A stretch of DNA of 64,000 nucleotides. Source: Methylobacterium nonmethylotrophicum (lineage in GTDB: Bacteria; Pseudomonadota; Alphaproteobacteria; Rhizobiales; Beijerinckiaceae). The DNA is taken from contig NZ_SRLB01000036.1 in the NCBI RefSeq assembly GCF_004745635.1, positions 1 to 64,000 of the forward strand, given 5' to 3'. The notes beneath the pieces are model-generated. The model searched no databases. It was given only the letters and a program-made list of their open reading frames with translations, and was not told the DNA's origin. Within the stretch, counting starts at the first letter, position 1, and every line of letters starts with the position of its first letter. The position numbers and the translations under genes are program-made. Shown here in pieces: positions 36,350-44,969 of the stretch.

Positions 36350-36380
36350 CAAAGAACTGAATAGATATGGATGCATCAAG

Positions 36381-38849
36381 ATGGCACTTTTTCTCGACCG
36401 CTTCGTAATGGAAATTGGACTCGACGCGTCCAAATTCGCCAAGGGTCAGCGCGAGGCAACCGACTCGTTCCGCAAGACCCGAGAAGCCGCGGTCAAGGAT
36501 GGCCAGAGCATCGAGAAGGCGGTCGACAAGGCGGCTGACAGCGTCATTCGGCTGGCCAGGGGGTTCGCTGCGCTGTTCGCCATCTTCACGGGCGGCAGGG
36601 CGTTCAAAGATTTCACGAGCGACATCAGCCAGGCCGACGCCGCGATGGGCCGGCTCGCCACGCGGATCGGGACCACACCCGGGGCCATCGCCGCGCTGGA
36701 CAACGCGGTGCGCCGGGCCGGCGGCGCGGCCGGGGCCGGGGCCGGGTCGTTCGATCGGCTGGCGCAGTCCATCAACGAAATCCGCCTGACGGGCAACTCG
36801 TCAATCCTGCCGTGGCTCGCGCGCCTGCAGGCGGCAGGCGGGAAACAGATCAACCTCAACAAGGAGCTATCGGAAACCTTCGCCGACATGGCGGAGAACG
36901 CCAAGGCTCTCGCTGATAAAAACGGCGTATCTCAAGCAACGTACGTTCTCGAACAGGCTGGCGTCGACAAGGATACGGCGGCTCTACTGGTCAAGGGACG
37001 AGAAGCCTACAATCGGGCCCTCGCGCGCTCGCGGGAGCTTGGCGTCGTGAACAAGGCGGACGCCGACGCAGCGCAGCGGCTGTGGCAGACCTACGAGGAA
37101 GTCTCGGATCGGGTCACCCAGGTCGGCCGGTCGATCGCGACCGCTCTGACGCCGACGATCGTGGATCTTCTGCGCCGCATGGAAGAATGGATCGCCCGCA
37201 ACAAGGAGTGGATCCAGACCAACATCGTCGAGACGATCAAGCAGTTCGCCGAGTTGCTGAAGTCGATCCCGTGGGGCGAGATCGCCGACGGTATCAAGAC
37301 ATTCGTGACATATGCCAATGCCGCGGCGCAGGCGGTCGGCGGTTGGGCGAACGCGGTGAAGATCCTGTTCGCGCTGTGGCTCGGGGACAAGTTCCTGAAG
37401 GTGCTGGCGAACATCGGGCTGCTGCGCGTAGCGCTCCTTGGCGGCGGCGGATTCGGTGGCGGCCTCTTGGGCGGCATCCTCGGCCTCGGCGCCGGCGTCG
37501 CGGCGGGCAGCACCATTGCGCAGCTGCCCGGCCAAGTCGCGAAAGGCAATGTCGACCCGGCGACCGGCGGGGCGCTCGACACGAACCCGATGGGGGACAT
37601 CGCCAAGGGGAATTCCGGTGCGATCGGACGGTGGTGGCGCCGGACGATGCCCAGATGGCTCGGCGGCGGCTCGGAAGCGGGCGCGGGCGGCGGGGGCGAG
37701 CCCGGCGTGCGCGGTCGGCCGAGTCTGCTCAACTCCGGTGGCGCCTCGCCGGAGGTGGTCTCCTACATTCGCGAGCGCGCCGCGGCGCTCGGGATCGATC
37801 CGGACACCGCGGTTGCCGTGGCGAACACGGAAGGCCTGCGCGGCTATCGCCTTGATGGGCTGCGCGATCGCGGTGGGGATCAGGGCACGAGCTTCGGCCC
37901 CTACCAGCTGCACTACCGCTCGAACATCCCCGGCCTGACCAACGCGGGCATGGGCGACGACTTCACCGCAGCGACCGGCAAGCACGCCAGCGACAAGAGC
38001 ACGTGGAAGGAGCAGGTCGATTTCGCGCTGAGGCATGCCGCCAAGCACGGCTGGGGCAACTGGCACGGGGCTCGCAACAATGGCATCTCGAACTGGGCTG
38101 GGATTGGCGGGCGGGCGGGCGTTGGCGCTGCCGCGCCGGCTGGCACCCTCGCGGGATCAAAGGAAGTCACAGGCGGCATCCACCCCCTCGGCGGCGGCGG
38201 GCGCTTCACGTCGGACTTCGGATTCAGGACGCACCCGATCCATGGCGACGTGCGGATGCACAAGGGCATCGACCTCGCGGCACCAGGCGGCACGAACGTG
38301 CAGGCCATGGCACCAGGCACTATCAGCCTCGAGCGCAGCGGCGACATAACCGTGAGGCACGCGGACGGCTCCTCGACCACGTACCGGCACGTCGTGCCGA
38401 GCGTGAAGGAGGGCGACCAGGTCGCGGCCGGGCAGATCATCGCGCAGATCCGGGCGCGCGATCCCCGCGCAACCGGGCCGCACCTGCATTTTGAGGCCCG
38501 CAACGCCAAGGGCGGGCTCATCGACCCGAAAACCCTACTGGCGCCGCGGTCGCCGATCGCACCGAGGCCGATCCCGGAGGCGGGCGCAATCCCAGGGCGC
38601 TCGGCGCAGTGGTGGCGCGGCTCGCCGAACGCCATGGCCTATGCGAGCCAAGCCCGGGATGCCCAGGCGGCGCAGATGGCCCGGATCTCGAACGACAACC
38701 GGTCGAGCAGGAGCACCACGAACACCACCCACGTCGGCAGTGTCACGGTGCAGACCGCTGCCACCGACGCGAACGGCATCACTCGGGACATGGAAGATGC
38801 GCTGAAGAGGCGCTCGCTTGCGGCAGCGGCGAACTACGGACAGGCATGA
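36381..38849 (+). CDS. Tape-measure protein with transglycosylase-like and M23 peptidase domains
   Basis: 822 aa. N-terminal tape-measure region (VMEIGLDASKFAKGQREATDSFRKT, helical to ~residue 330) followed by a hydrophobic Gly-rich stretch (residues ~345-385). A lytic-transglycosylase-like segment follows around residues 455-560 (AVAVANTEG, SFGPYQLHY), then an M23 endopeptidase domain at ~600-715 (DFGFRTHPIHGDVRMHKGIDLAAPGG split by HxnD, and GPHLHFE). Such muralytic tape measures belong to long-tailed phages and help DNA entry. No other tail gene is recognisable nearby. Confidence 0.88.
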   Translation: MALFLDRFVMEIGLDASKFAKGQREATDSFRKTREAAVKDGQSIEKAVDKAADSVIRLARGFAALFAIFTGGRAFKDFTSDISQADAAMGRLATRIGTTPGAIAALDNAVRRAGGAAGAGAGSFDRLAQSINEIRLTGNSSILPWLARLQAAGGKQINLNKELSETFADMAENAKALADKNGVSQATYVLEQAGVDKDTAALLVKGREAYNRALARSRELGVVNKADADAAQRLWQTYEEVSDRVTQVGRSIATALTPTIVDLLRRMEEWIARNKEWIQTNIVETIKQFAELLKSIPWGEIADGIKTFVTYANAAAQAVGGWANAVKILFALWLGDKFLKVLANIGLLRVALLGGGGFGGGLLGGILGLGAGVAAGSTIAQLPGQVAKGNVDPATGGALDTNPMGDIAKGNSGAIGRWWRRTMPRWLGGGSEAGAGGGGEPGVRGRPSLLNSGGASPEVVSYIRERAAALGIDPDTAVAVANTEGLRGYRLDGLRDRGGDQGTSFGPYQLHYRSNIPGLTNAGMGDDFTAATGKHASDKSTWKEQVDFALRHAAKHGWGNWHGARNNGISNWAGIGGRAGVGAAAPAGTLAGSKEVTGGIHPLGGGGRFTSDFGFRTHPIHGDVRMHKGIDLAAPGGTNVQAMAPGTISLERSGDITVRHADGSSTTYRHVVPSVKEGDQVAAGQIIAQIRARDPRATGPHLHFEARNAKGGLIDPKTLLAPRSPIAPRPIPEAGAIPGRSAQWWRGSPNAMAYASQARDAQAAQMARISNDNRSSRSTTNTTHVGSVTVQTAATDANGITRDMEDALKRRSLAAAANYGQA

Positions 38850-39087
38850 CGGGCGGGCTGCGGCGGACGGTTGAGATCGGACAGAGGCTAGACCGCAACT
38901 GAAGGCCACTTCGGCGCTCGCATGCGGGCGGCCGCATGCTCGGCAGCCACACAGCTCTGCGACAGAAAAATGGCTGACATTCGCGCCGTACAAACCGTAT
39001 CATCCATGCCAAAATCTGAGCTAAAATGTCATGTTCTGATCTCGACAGTTGCTGCTATTTGTGGAGGTAGAATTGTCGGGAGGAAAA

Positions 39088-40092
39088 ATGAAACGCTCCG
39101 ATATTACGAGTTTCGCGTCGCTGCTCGGGGATGGCTTCGCCACAAAAATCGATCTTTTAACCAAATTGATTCAAGATAGACACTATCCCAGTGTGGGTGC
39201 ATATAAGGAAAGGCTGCTTTCCCAGATAATAAAGGAATATGTTCCTCAGAAATATTCAATCGGTACTGGATTTGTATTGTTTGCGCACAAAGAGGACGGC
39301 GCGCGAGCACATATGGATGAATTCGATTCCATGAATATGGGGGCTCACTCCCTCTCTAGACAATGCGATATCCTGATATATGACGCACACTCGTACCCTG
39401 TAATATTTAGGGATGGGGATTTTGTGATTGTTAGACCCGAAAGTGTGTGCGCAGTCATTGAAGTAAAAGGTACCGCAAACCCAAGGGAAATTCTTCACAC
39501 ATTACAGTCGTTTTTGGAATTTGGGCGCAGATGGCGAGAAACACAATTATTCTACATGGAGCATCATCAAACCTTATCTAGAAATCCCTCATTGCAATTA
39601 CTATGTTGGAATGTAGGCGTGACTAGAAAAGGCAAAGCGCAAACCAATGGAACGAAAGTACGTACACAGCTTGCAGATTTTTATGCTCGTGAACTTTCTG
39701 TGGATGAATTGGTAGCTACGCCGCGTCTATCGAAGTTATACATGTACAATGAATGCACAATCACTGAGGCGATCAGTCTCGACGAACACGGACACGCGCC
39801 ATCACTTGGCTACGTCTGTGAAAGCGGGAAATTCTCCAGAATTAAAGAAGATGGTTCAACATACATAGGCGGAGATAAAACCATAGCTGATCTTCTTGCC
39901 AGCTTGCATTATCTAACATCGGATAATTTTAATCGGTTTTATTCTTATGCGGAAGAAATCATTGGAGTTAAAAACACTTATTCCCATAAAGGCTACACGC
40001 AATGGTTAAATGGAAGTGAGTTTGTGAAGGCGGCAAATGCCGATTATGTCGACGGAACATTTCACCATTTGAGAGGCAAAGGCCAACAGTAA
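39088..40092 (+). CDS. DUF6602 protein, PD-(D/E)XK nuclease-like
   Basis: 334 aa. Family assigned from the pattern GTGFV...SRQCDILIYD...VIEVKGT, in which the Asp of CDILIYD and the Glu/Lys of VIEVKGT form a PD-(D/E)XK-type nuclease core (residues ~95-145). The C-terminal half is of unknown role. ATG 39088 is chosen because GGGAGGA lies 6 nt upstream. Strongly AT-rich compared with the tape-measure gene. Members occur in defence-type neighbourhoods (recollection), so an anti-phage effector is plausible. Confidence 0.7.
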   Translation: MKRSDITSFASLLGDGFATKIDLLTKLIQDRHYPSVGAYKERLLSQIIKEYVPQKYSIGTGFVLFAHKEDGARAHMDEFDSMNMGAHSLSRQCDILIYDAHSYPVIFRDGDFVIVRPESVCAVIEVKGTANPREILHTLQSFLEFGRRWRETQLFYMEHHQTLSRNPSLQLLCWNVGVTRKGKAQTNGTKVRTQLADFYARELSVDELVATPRLSKLYMYNECTITEAISLDEHGHAPSLGYVCESGKFSRIKEDGSTYIGGDKTIADLLASLHYLTSDNFNRFYSYAEEIIGVKNTYSHKGYTQWLNGSEFVKAANADYVDGTFHHLRGKGQQ

Positions 40093-40199
40093 TACCGCTT
40101 TCTATTCTCTGAGCAGCGCTATCTACTAGCCGCCGAATGGCGTCCGGGCACGCCACATACCGCCCGGCGACGAAGCCCAATGGATCGCGAATCAGTTGT

Positions 40200-40442
40200 T
40201 CAACCGCCCGGCGTCCAATCGATCTTGGGCTTCTGCGACAGGATCCGCTCGAAATAGTCGGCCACGGCCTGCGCGCCGCTGGCATGCATCATCGCCACCG
40301 GATGGGCGAGATAGGCCCGGGCCAGGTCGAGCGGGATCTCGCCGGCCTGGAGCGCGCTGAGCACCGCGTCGATGAAGGCATCGTTGGCCTCGTTGAAGTC
40401 CGACGAGAGCTTCTTGCGGTCGTTGAGCGCCTTGATCGGCAT
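40200..40442 (-). CDS. Hypothetical 80-aa protein (copy 2)
   Basis: 80 aa, identical to the chromosomal copy at 26179-26421 except G29S, F31L and E62D. It lies inside the integrative element, oriented as in the chromosomal locus, immediately upstream of an integrase relic. The coding DNA is GC-rich like the chromosome and unlike the AT-rich cargo around it. Confidence 0.75.
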   Translation of the reverse strand: MPIKALNDRKKLSSDFNEANDAFIDAVLSALQAGEIPLDLARAYLAHPVAMMHASGAQAVADYFERILSQKPKIDWTPGG

Positions 40443-40511
40443 TGTGCGGAGCGTCCTCTTGAGAGCAGGCATCTCAGCTGGGGTGCCCGTCAGCCCTCAG
40501 AGGTAGGCGAC

Positions 40512-40832
40512 ATGCGCGATGAGACCACACCAAGGCTGGCTGTGGCGCACACCCTCCGGCCTTCGTTCGCCTCAACGGCCTGGGATCTCGGCTACAGCGA
40601 CAACACCATCGGGGCGATGCTCGGACACGCCGGCGGCACGAACACCAGCCGGTACGTGCATCACCTCGATGCGGTGTTGATCGGGGCCGCGGATCTGGTG
40701 GCGGAGCAGATTGCCGAGATGACGGCGAGCGAATCACCGGCCACCGGCACCCCGGAGGGTGAAGGGCTCAAGGTATTCGCCTACTTGGTCAGGGCGATGG
40801 CGAACCTTCCATTCGGCGTCGGGCATGCCTAA
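40512..40832 (+). pseudogene. C-terminal relic of a second tyrosine integrase
   Basis: Codes for the last part of a phage-type integrase: VAHTLRPSFASTAWDLGYSDNTI (HxxR box with the following His changed to Pro), GAMLGHAGGTNTSRYVHHLD (His and Tyr nucleophile), then DLVAEQIAEM. The N-terminal two thirds are missing. It is of a different subgroup from the active integrase. It follows the 80-aa gene copy in the same order seen at attL. Confidence 0.8.
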
Positions 40833-40924
40833 TGCCCTCGCGTGCCACTATCCACGAGGCCGGGCCCTCAGTCGCGGGGGTGCAGACCAGGTCGCAATTT
40901 CGGTCGCGACCTGTTTCGATACAA

Positions 40925-41401
40925 TCAGCTTGTTAGGCCTGCTATGAACCCATCAACTTTTGACAGGCGCCCGCGCCAGAATATACCTTTCTGAGTAGTA
41001 AAACTTCCGTTTACACTAAATTTAGCGTTCTGCAGGAAGATGTACGACGGCTCTGGCATTATCCAACCTTCGGGAGGATTGGCTGGAACGTCGTAATCCT
41101 TAGCAGCATCCATATATCGATCAATGACCTCATCTAAATAAGCAGGTCTACCAGATCCGCCGATTGTGGCGTTGCTCAGTTTATTTGCTAAATCCTCATA
41201 GTATATCCTCCCCGATACAATCATTCCTGAAATGATCGCACCGCCAACAAAAATAGTAACGCCTTGTTGTAAACCCAAGTTAGCAAGTTGGCACATCAAC
41301 GAGAGAACATAATCTGTTTCTGGTAATTCGATGTTGGTCGGTGGGCTGTGGTCCTCTTTGACTTCGCTCTCTGGTACCTCAGGGGTCATTTCGTCTGACA
41401 T
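40925..41401 (-). CDS. GvpU-like protein
   Basis: 158 aa. The core LMCQLANLGLQQGVTIFVGGAIISGMIVSGRIYYEDLA resembles the gas-vesicle accessory protein GvpU, but no other gas-vesicle gene is present, so another role is likely. No signal peptide; mostly beta. GGGAG lies 8 nt before the ATG. AT-rich. It follows the Abi-alpha gene on the same strand with a 176-bp gap, so they may form a unit. Confidence 0.65.
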   Translation of the reverse strand: MSDEMTPEVPESEVKEDHSPPTNIELPETDYVLSLMCQLANLGLQQGVTIFVGGAIISGMIVSGRIYYEDLANKLSNATIGGSGRPAYLDEVIDRYMDAAKDYDVPANPPEGWIMPEPSYIFLQNAKFSVNGSFTTQKGIFWRGRLSKVDGFIAGLTS

Positions 41402-41577
41402 GCTGGGCTCCCTCGCCGCTCAGGCGGCGGCGTACCCTGAACCTAGCACCTCTCCACCTCTGGGTGTCTACCGGCGAGCCCGGTTGCGCGTTGTTTCAAG
41501 ACGACCCGTGTGTCGCAACCGCGCGCAGCACGACACTCACCTTGCCGGGCGCGATGTTGGAGCCAAAGTGGACCTGA

Positions 41578-42540
41578 TTAGGGCGATGGCGACGGTGCCG
41601 GAGGGGGCGGAGCCGGTTTAGAATATCCACCTTCACATGACTTCATTAGAGATTTTCCAAGAGATGTGAGCATATGATTCATCTCTGGTATTTCCAAGTT
41701 GGGCCCTGAGCTGAAAGGTCCATATCTCATTTGTAAAGCAAGGGGCCTAGTTTCATTGAATTCCTTAATGCCCGCAGCGTACTCTATTAGCTCGAATGTC
41801 TTTTTGACAAAAGATTCGAACTTCTCAGGATCGACGCCATACCCGGAATATCCTCTTACGGATCTATCTTCGATAGGCACAATCATGCGACTAATGTCAA
41901 TGGGCCGAGGTCTAAAAACTATGCACCTATGCCGGATAAGATTTTGAAGCGCAATTCTCTGGTCATTCTTATTTATTTTACGCCATTTAGTTTCCGCTAA
42001 TGCATTCATTTCCGCGTTAAAATTTTTGACAGTATCATGCCTAAGTCTGCTTACTCCGCTCTCGCTGCGATAAATCAAACTCAAAAATGCCACCTCTGCC
42101 GGAGAAAGTTGCCTGAGTATATCAATGTAAACTTTCTTCATTGTAACATTTGTTTCGGGATTCATTGCGTTGGCTATAAGAGAGGCCCACAAATCTTGCA
42201 CGTCATCTTCTTCTTCGAATGACGCATGCTCAAGGACTTGAATGGCAATACCAAATGGCAGTTGCTTAGTAGCTTCCGGATGAATTCCAGCCTTGTCATG
42301 TAGCTGCTGGATTTTATGTAATATCCTATTGAAATTCATGAACCTATAATAACGCATTTGATCGCCAAGCATTAGGGCGAACTCTTGAGCTGCTACTCCA
42401 AAAAATTTACCTGCATCTCTGACAAGGTCCATTCCTTTTGACGCCGCTTTAGCAGTTTCTTGTTGCGCTTTGGCTGGTTCAACAATTACATCACGCCCGG
42501 CTTTTATTATCTCATTTATTGGATTGGACTCGTCACTCAT
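41578..42540 (-). CDS. Abi-alpha (DUF4393) family protein
   Basis: 320 aa. The family pattern is visible: ASKGMDLVRDAGKFFGVAAQEFALMLGDQMRYYRFMNFNRIL, HPEATKQLPFGIAIQVLEHASFEEEDDVQDLWASLIANAM, LRQLSPAEVAFLSLIY. DUF4393 is linked to abortive-infection alpha proteins. It ends in a Pro-rich tail. ATG 42540 is chosen over 42555 because GGGAG is correctly spaced before it. AT-rich cargo gene, strong candidate for a phage-defence component. Confidence 0.75.
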   Translation of the reverse strand: MSDESNPINEIIKAGRDVIVEPAKAQQETAKAASKGMDLVRDAGKFFGVAAQEFALMLGDQMRYYRFMNFNRILHKIQQLHDKAGIHPEATKQLPFGIAIQVLEHASFEEEDDVQDLWASLIANAMNPETNVTMKKVYIDILRQLSPAEVAFLSLIYRSESGVSRLRHDTVKNFNAEMNALAETKWRKINKNDQRIALQNLIRHRCIVFRPRPIDISRMIVPIEDRSVRGYSGYGVDPEKFESFVKKTFELIEYAAGIKEFNETRPLALQMRYGPFSSGPNLEIPEMNHMLTSLGKSLMKSCEGGYSKPAPPPPAPSPSP

Positions 42541-42619
42541 TGAAACATCTCCCAATGGATTTTTTTACAATTGAAGTATCATTTTTTCAGGCGTCAGCAG
42601 CTTGCACGCGCGCGAACCC

Positions 42620-42934
42620 CTACTCCGCATCGTCTGTGTCCAAGCTCCTGCCACGGCGGATCGGCGGAGCCTCCGGATAGACGAAGCGCCTTGACACCCA
42701 ACCCTCGACCTTCCGGTAGCGGACGAACACCCAGTTGCCATTACGCTCGCCGCTCGCGATGATCCCGCGCCCATCGGGTGGAATGACCCCGACAATCCGG
42801 GCGTCAGTGGTGGGATACTCGCGCACGTTCAGGACGTCGTTCGGCGCCGTGTCGATCACGCGCAACGTCTGCTGCGCGTGCACCGTGCCCCCGGCAGCGC
42901 AGACGAACGCTGCAGCCATCAGAATGCGCTTCAT
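42620..42934 (-). CDS. Exported SH3-domain protein
   Basis: 104 aa. Signal peptide MKRILMAAAFVCAAGGTVHAQQ, then a bacterial SH3 domain (LNVREYPTTDARIVGVIPPDGRGI, GNWVFVRYRKVEGWVSRRFV). Periplasmic, possibly cell-wall binding. Its ATG overlaps the TGA of the upstream 49-aa gene. Confidence 0.8.
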   Translation of the reverse strand: MKRILMAAAFVCAAGGTVHAQQTLRVIDTAPNDVLNVREYPTTDARIVGVIPPDGRGIIASGERNGNWVFVRYRKVEGWVSRRFVYPEAPPIRRGRSLDTDDAE

Positions 42935-43080
42935 TTCAGGTAGCCCTTCGCCTTGAGGTGGTCGGTGAGGAGCTTCTCGACGAAGGAGGCCAAGGAACGG
43001 CTATCCTCCGCCGCCGCCTTCTCAGCAGCTGCTTTTACCGCGTCCGCGACGCGGACGGAGATTGCGGAGGTTTTTGCCAT
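42931..43080 (-). CDS. Ribbon-helix-helix-like small protein
   Basis: 49 aa (MAKTSAISVRVADAVKAAAE, then LASFVEKLLTDHLKAKGYLK). The pattern of an N-terminal basic beta strand (ISVRVADAVKAAAEKAA) plus helix SLASFVEKLLTDHL matches Arc/CopG-type antitoxins or regulators. Coupled by ATGA to the SH3 gene. No toxin gene is visible, so it may be an autoregulator. Confidence 0.65.
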   Translation of the reverse strand: MAKTSAISVRVADAVKAAAEKAAAEDSRSLASFVEKLLTDHLKAKGYLK

Positions 43081-43215
43081 GAGTGCGAATGTGTGCAGTT
43101 GACATCCAATCGACTGTCATCATACTGCACTCAGTTGCACACAAATGCAACGGCCCAGCAGGAGGGGTAGGAGCCTCCGGCCGGGCCTGACCACAACCGT
43201 CTCCAGGGGACGATC

Positions 43216-43482
43216 ATGGCTACCCGACATTCTACAGCACCGGCCCGCGCCGGTGAACGCTCCCGCTCGCCTTCGTCCGGCCCGCTCTACGCCTACGACG
43301 CGCCTACACTCTCTACCGACGAGCTCGACACCACCGATGCCTGGGAGGCCGTCCAGCCGGTCCGGCCAGACACGCCCCACGTCCGCGCCCTGCGCCTCCT
43401 GAACGCCACCGGCGAGCTCCTGGCGGCCGTCGCGATCATCGCCGGAGGGATCACCCTCTACGGCGTCCTGCGCCCGTTCTGA
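43216..43482 (+). CDS. Small membrane protein
   Basis: 88 aa with a hydrophilic N-terminal ~60 residues and one C-terminal membrane segment (LLAAVAIIAGGITLYGVL). AGGGGA upstream of the ATG. First of a four-gene run on the plus strand up to attR. Function unknown. Confidence 0.6.
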   Translation: MATRHSTAPARAGERSRSPSSGPLYAYDAPTLSTDELDTTDAWEAVQPVRPDTPHVRALRLLNATGELLAAVAIIAGGITLYGVLRPF

Positions 43483-43495
43483 GCCGGAGGAAGCC

Positions 43496-43657
43496 ATGAA
43501 TGAGGACACCACCACGCTCGCCCCGGTCGCTGAGGACCTGGCCCAGGAAACCGATGCGCTCGAGGCCCTGCGCGCCGGCCTGCGCCGCTACTTCGCGGCC
43601 CTGGGGCCAGACGAGGCCAAGGCGTTCGATGCGCTCCTGGCCGAGGGAGGCCTGTGA
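43496..43657 (+). CDS. Small hypothetical protein
   Basis: 53 aa (MNEDTTTLAPVAEDLAQETD..., ending KAFDALLAEGGL). GCCGGAGGAAGCC supplies the ribosome site and the TGA overlaps the next ATG, which supports its being real. Acidic and helical; no family. Confidence 0.55.
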   Translation: MNEDTTTLAPVAEDLAQETDALEALRAGLRRYFAALGPDEAKAFDALLAEGGL

Positions 43658-44652
43658 TGGCGACGCCTCGCAAGCGCACCACCAGCAAGCCCGGCACCGG
43701 GTCCGTCGAGGATCTGCGCAGCCGGGCCGCCGCGCTCCGGGAGGAGGCCAACCGCCTCGTCGCGGCGGCCGAGCGCAGGGCAAGAACGTCGCCTGTGGAC
43801 GGCGACTCAGAGCCCTTGTGGGGCAACGGCAAAGTACATCACGATGTCAACGGCAAATTAACCAGCCCGGAGAGCGGCATTAACGCTGCTCGTGCCGAGC
43901 ATTTGCGATTGGATCGTGACATGGGACGGCATGAGACTTTCGGCGATGCTTCGCCGATCATGGGTGATTTTGTTGCTCCGCTGTCGCGGCCTACCTGTAA
44001 TGCGACGGGGCTTTTGGATCCGGTCTTCGGGCTCATCGAGGCTCACCGGGCCGCCTACAGCGCCTGGGAGCCAGTCGCCGCCCTCTGGAACGAAGCTGAC
44101 ATAGGGTCCCGGGAGTTCGCCTCCGCCAGAGCCGCAGCCGAACAGTTCGGCCGGCTCGAACAGGAGGCCTTCCTCGCCCTCCTGACCACCCGCCCGACGA
44201 CGGCAGCCGGCTTGTGGGCGCTCACCGCCTACCTGCCCGAGGTCATGCGCAAGGTCAGCCCGGATCCCGAGACGCAGGCCCAGGCCGCACTAGATGCCCT
44301 GCGCGAGGGCGCGGTTCAACTTGGGCTCGCCCGAGCTGTGACCGCCGCCGATCCCAGTCCAGACGCCGTGTTGATCCAGGCATGCGATGGAGCGGTACGC
44401 ATCTTCGACATGCTGAACGGCCCGCTGTCCTCGCTGCCCGAGGATGCCTTCAACGCCTGCATGGCTCAGACCGAGAAGCTGATCGAGATCGCCATCGTCA
44501 CACCGGCCACGACACGCGAGGGCTTGGTCGGCAAGGCTCGCGTCCTGAAGAACGAGTGGCCGTGTAACGACCGCCACGGCAAGCTCGACAACGGCGACCT
44601 CCTGATCTGCTCGCTGGTCTGGGACCTCGCCGGCAAGGAAGCTCGCCCATGA
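43657..44652 (+). CDS. Hypothetical protein
   Basis: 331 aa. A basic, coiled-coil N-terminus (VEDLRSRAAALREEANRLVAAAERRA) leads into a region AEHLRLDRDMGRHETFGD with mixed composition. A helical C-terminal half follows (FGLIEAHRAAYSAWEPVAALWNEAD, then LWALTAYLPEVMRK). The second part resembles a protein recurrent in Rhizobiales mobile islands. Nucleotides ~43800-44020 are AT-richer than the flanks, suggesting a mosaic gene. Function unknown. Confidence 0.6.
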   Translation: MATPRKRTTSKPGTGSVEDLRSRAAALREEANRLVAAAERRARTSPVDGDSEPLWGNGKVHHDVNGKLTSPESGINAARAEHLRLDRDMGRHETFGDASPIMGDFVAPLSRPTCNATGLLDPVFGLIEAHRAAYSAWEPVAALWNEADIGSREFASARAAAEQFGRLEQEAFLALLTTRPTTAAGLWALTAYLPEVMRKVSPDPETQAQAALDALREGAVQLGLARAVTAADPSPDAVLIQACDGAVRIFDMLNGPLSSLPEDAFNACMAQTEKLIEIAIVTPATTREGLVGKARVLKNEWPCNDRHGKLDNGDLLICSLVWDLAGKEARP

Positions 44653-44840
44653 GCAACATCATCCGCTTCCCCGCCGGCCGGCCCGTCCCGGCCGAGCGCA
44701 TCCCGCGCGAGCAGTTCGAGCGTCTGGCCGGGCTCGCCCTCGATGTGGTGGATCAGATCCTGGTGCTGCTCGATGATGTGGACCTGGACCACCGCCACAC
44801 CGCTCCGGACACGGACGGCAAGGCTCCCGGAGGCTGCTGA
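44649..44840 (+). CDS. Small hypothetical protein at the right end of the element
   Basis: 63 aa (MSNIIRFPAGRPVPAERIPREQFERLAGLALDVVDQILVLLDD), helical, overlapping the previous stop. Such short MSNIIRFP proteins recur in Methylobacterium mobile islands; role unknown. Confidence 0.55.
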   Translation: MSNIIRFPAGRPVPAERIPREQFERLAGLALDVVDQILVLLDDVDLDHRHTAPDTDGKAPGGC

Positions 44841-44917
44841 GATCCACTCAGGCTCACCGCTGCTTATTGGACAACCCTTGGACACAGGGAAGCCGGAGCG
44901 GAGCTAAGTCATTGAAG

Positions 44918-44969
44918 AGAATGGCGCACCCGACACGATTCGAACGTGTGACCTTTGCCTTCGGAGGGC
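44918..44969. repeat. Right attachment site (attR)
   Basis: 52-bp copy identical to 26640-26691; forms the 3' part of the intact tRNA-Arg gene, so the element restores the gene it entered. Confidence 0.92.

Larger units (their letters stand above)
26640..44969. mobile_element. Integrative element in tRNA-Arg(CCG), prophage- or satellite-like
   Basis: About 18.3 kb between 52-bp direct repeats. It contains tyrosine integrase next to attL, excisionase-like protein, P4-type primase-helicase, terminase large subunit and tape-measure/M23 protein. No recognisable portal, capsid, tail-tube, baseplate, holin or repressor gene. The right third is cargo (DUF6602, GvpU-like, Abi-alpha) plus relics of an earlier integration. 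Confidence 0.88.

Noticed and set aside
40925..41401. A gas-vesicle gene cluster
   Set aside because: Only a GvpU-like protein is present; no GvpA, GvpN, GvpF/L or others nearby.
42931..43080. Classical type II toxin-antitoxin operon
   Set aside because: The partner gene encodes an exported SH3 protein with a signal peptide, not a recognised toxin fold.
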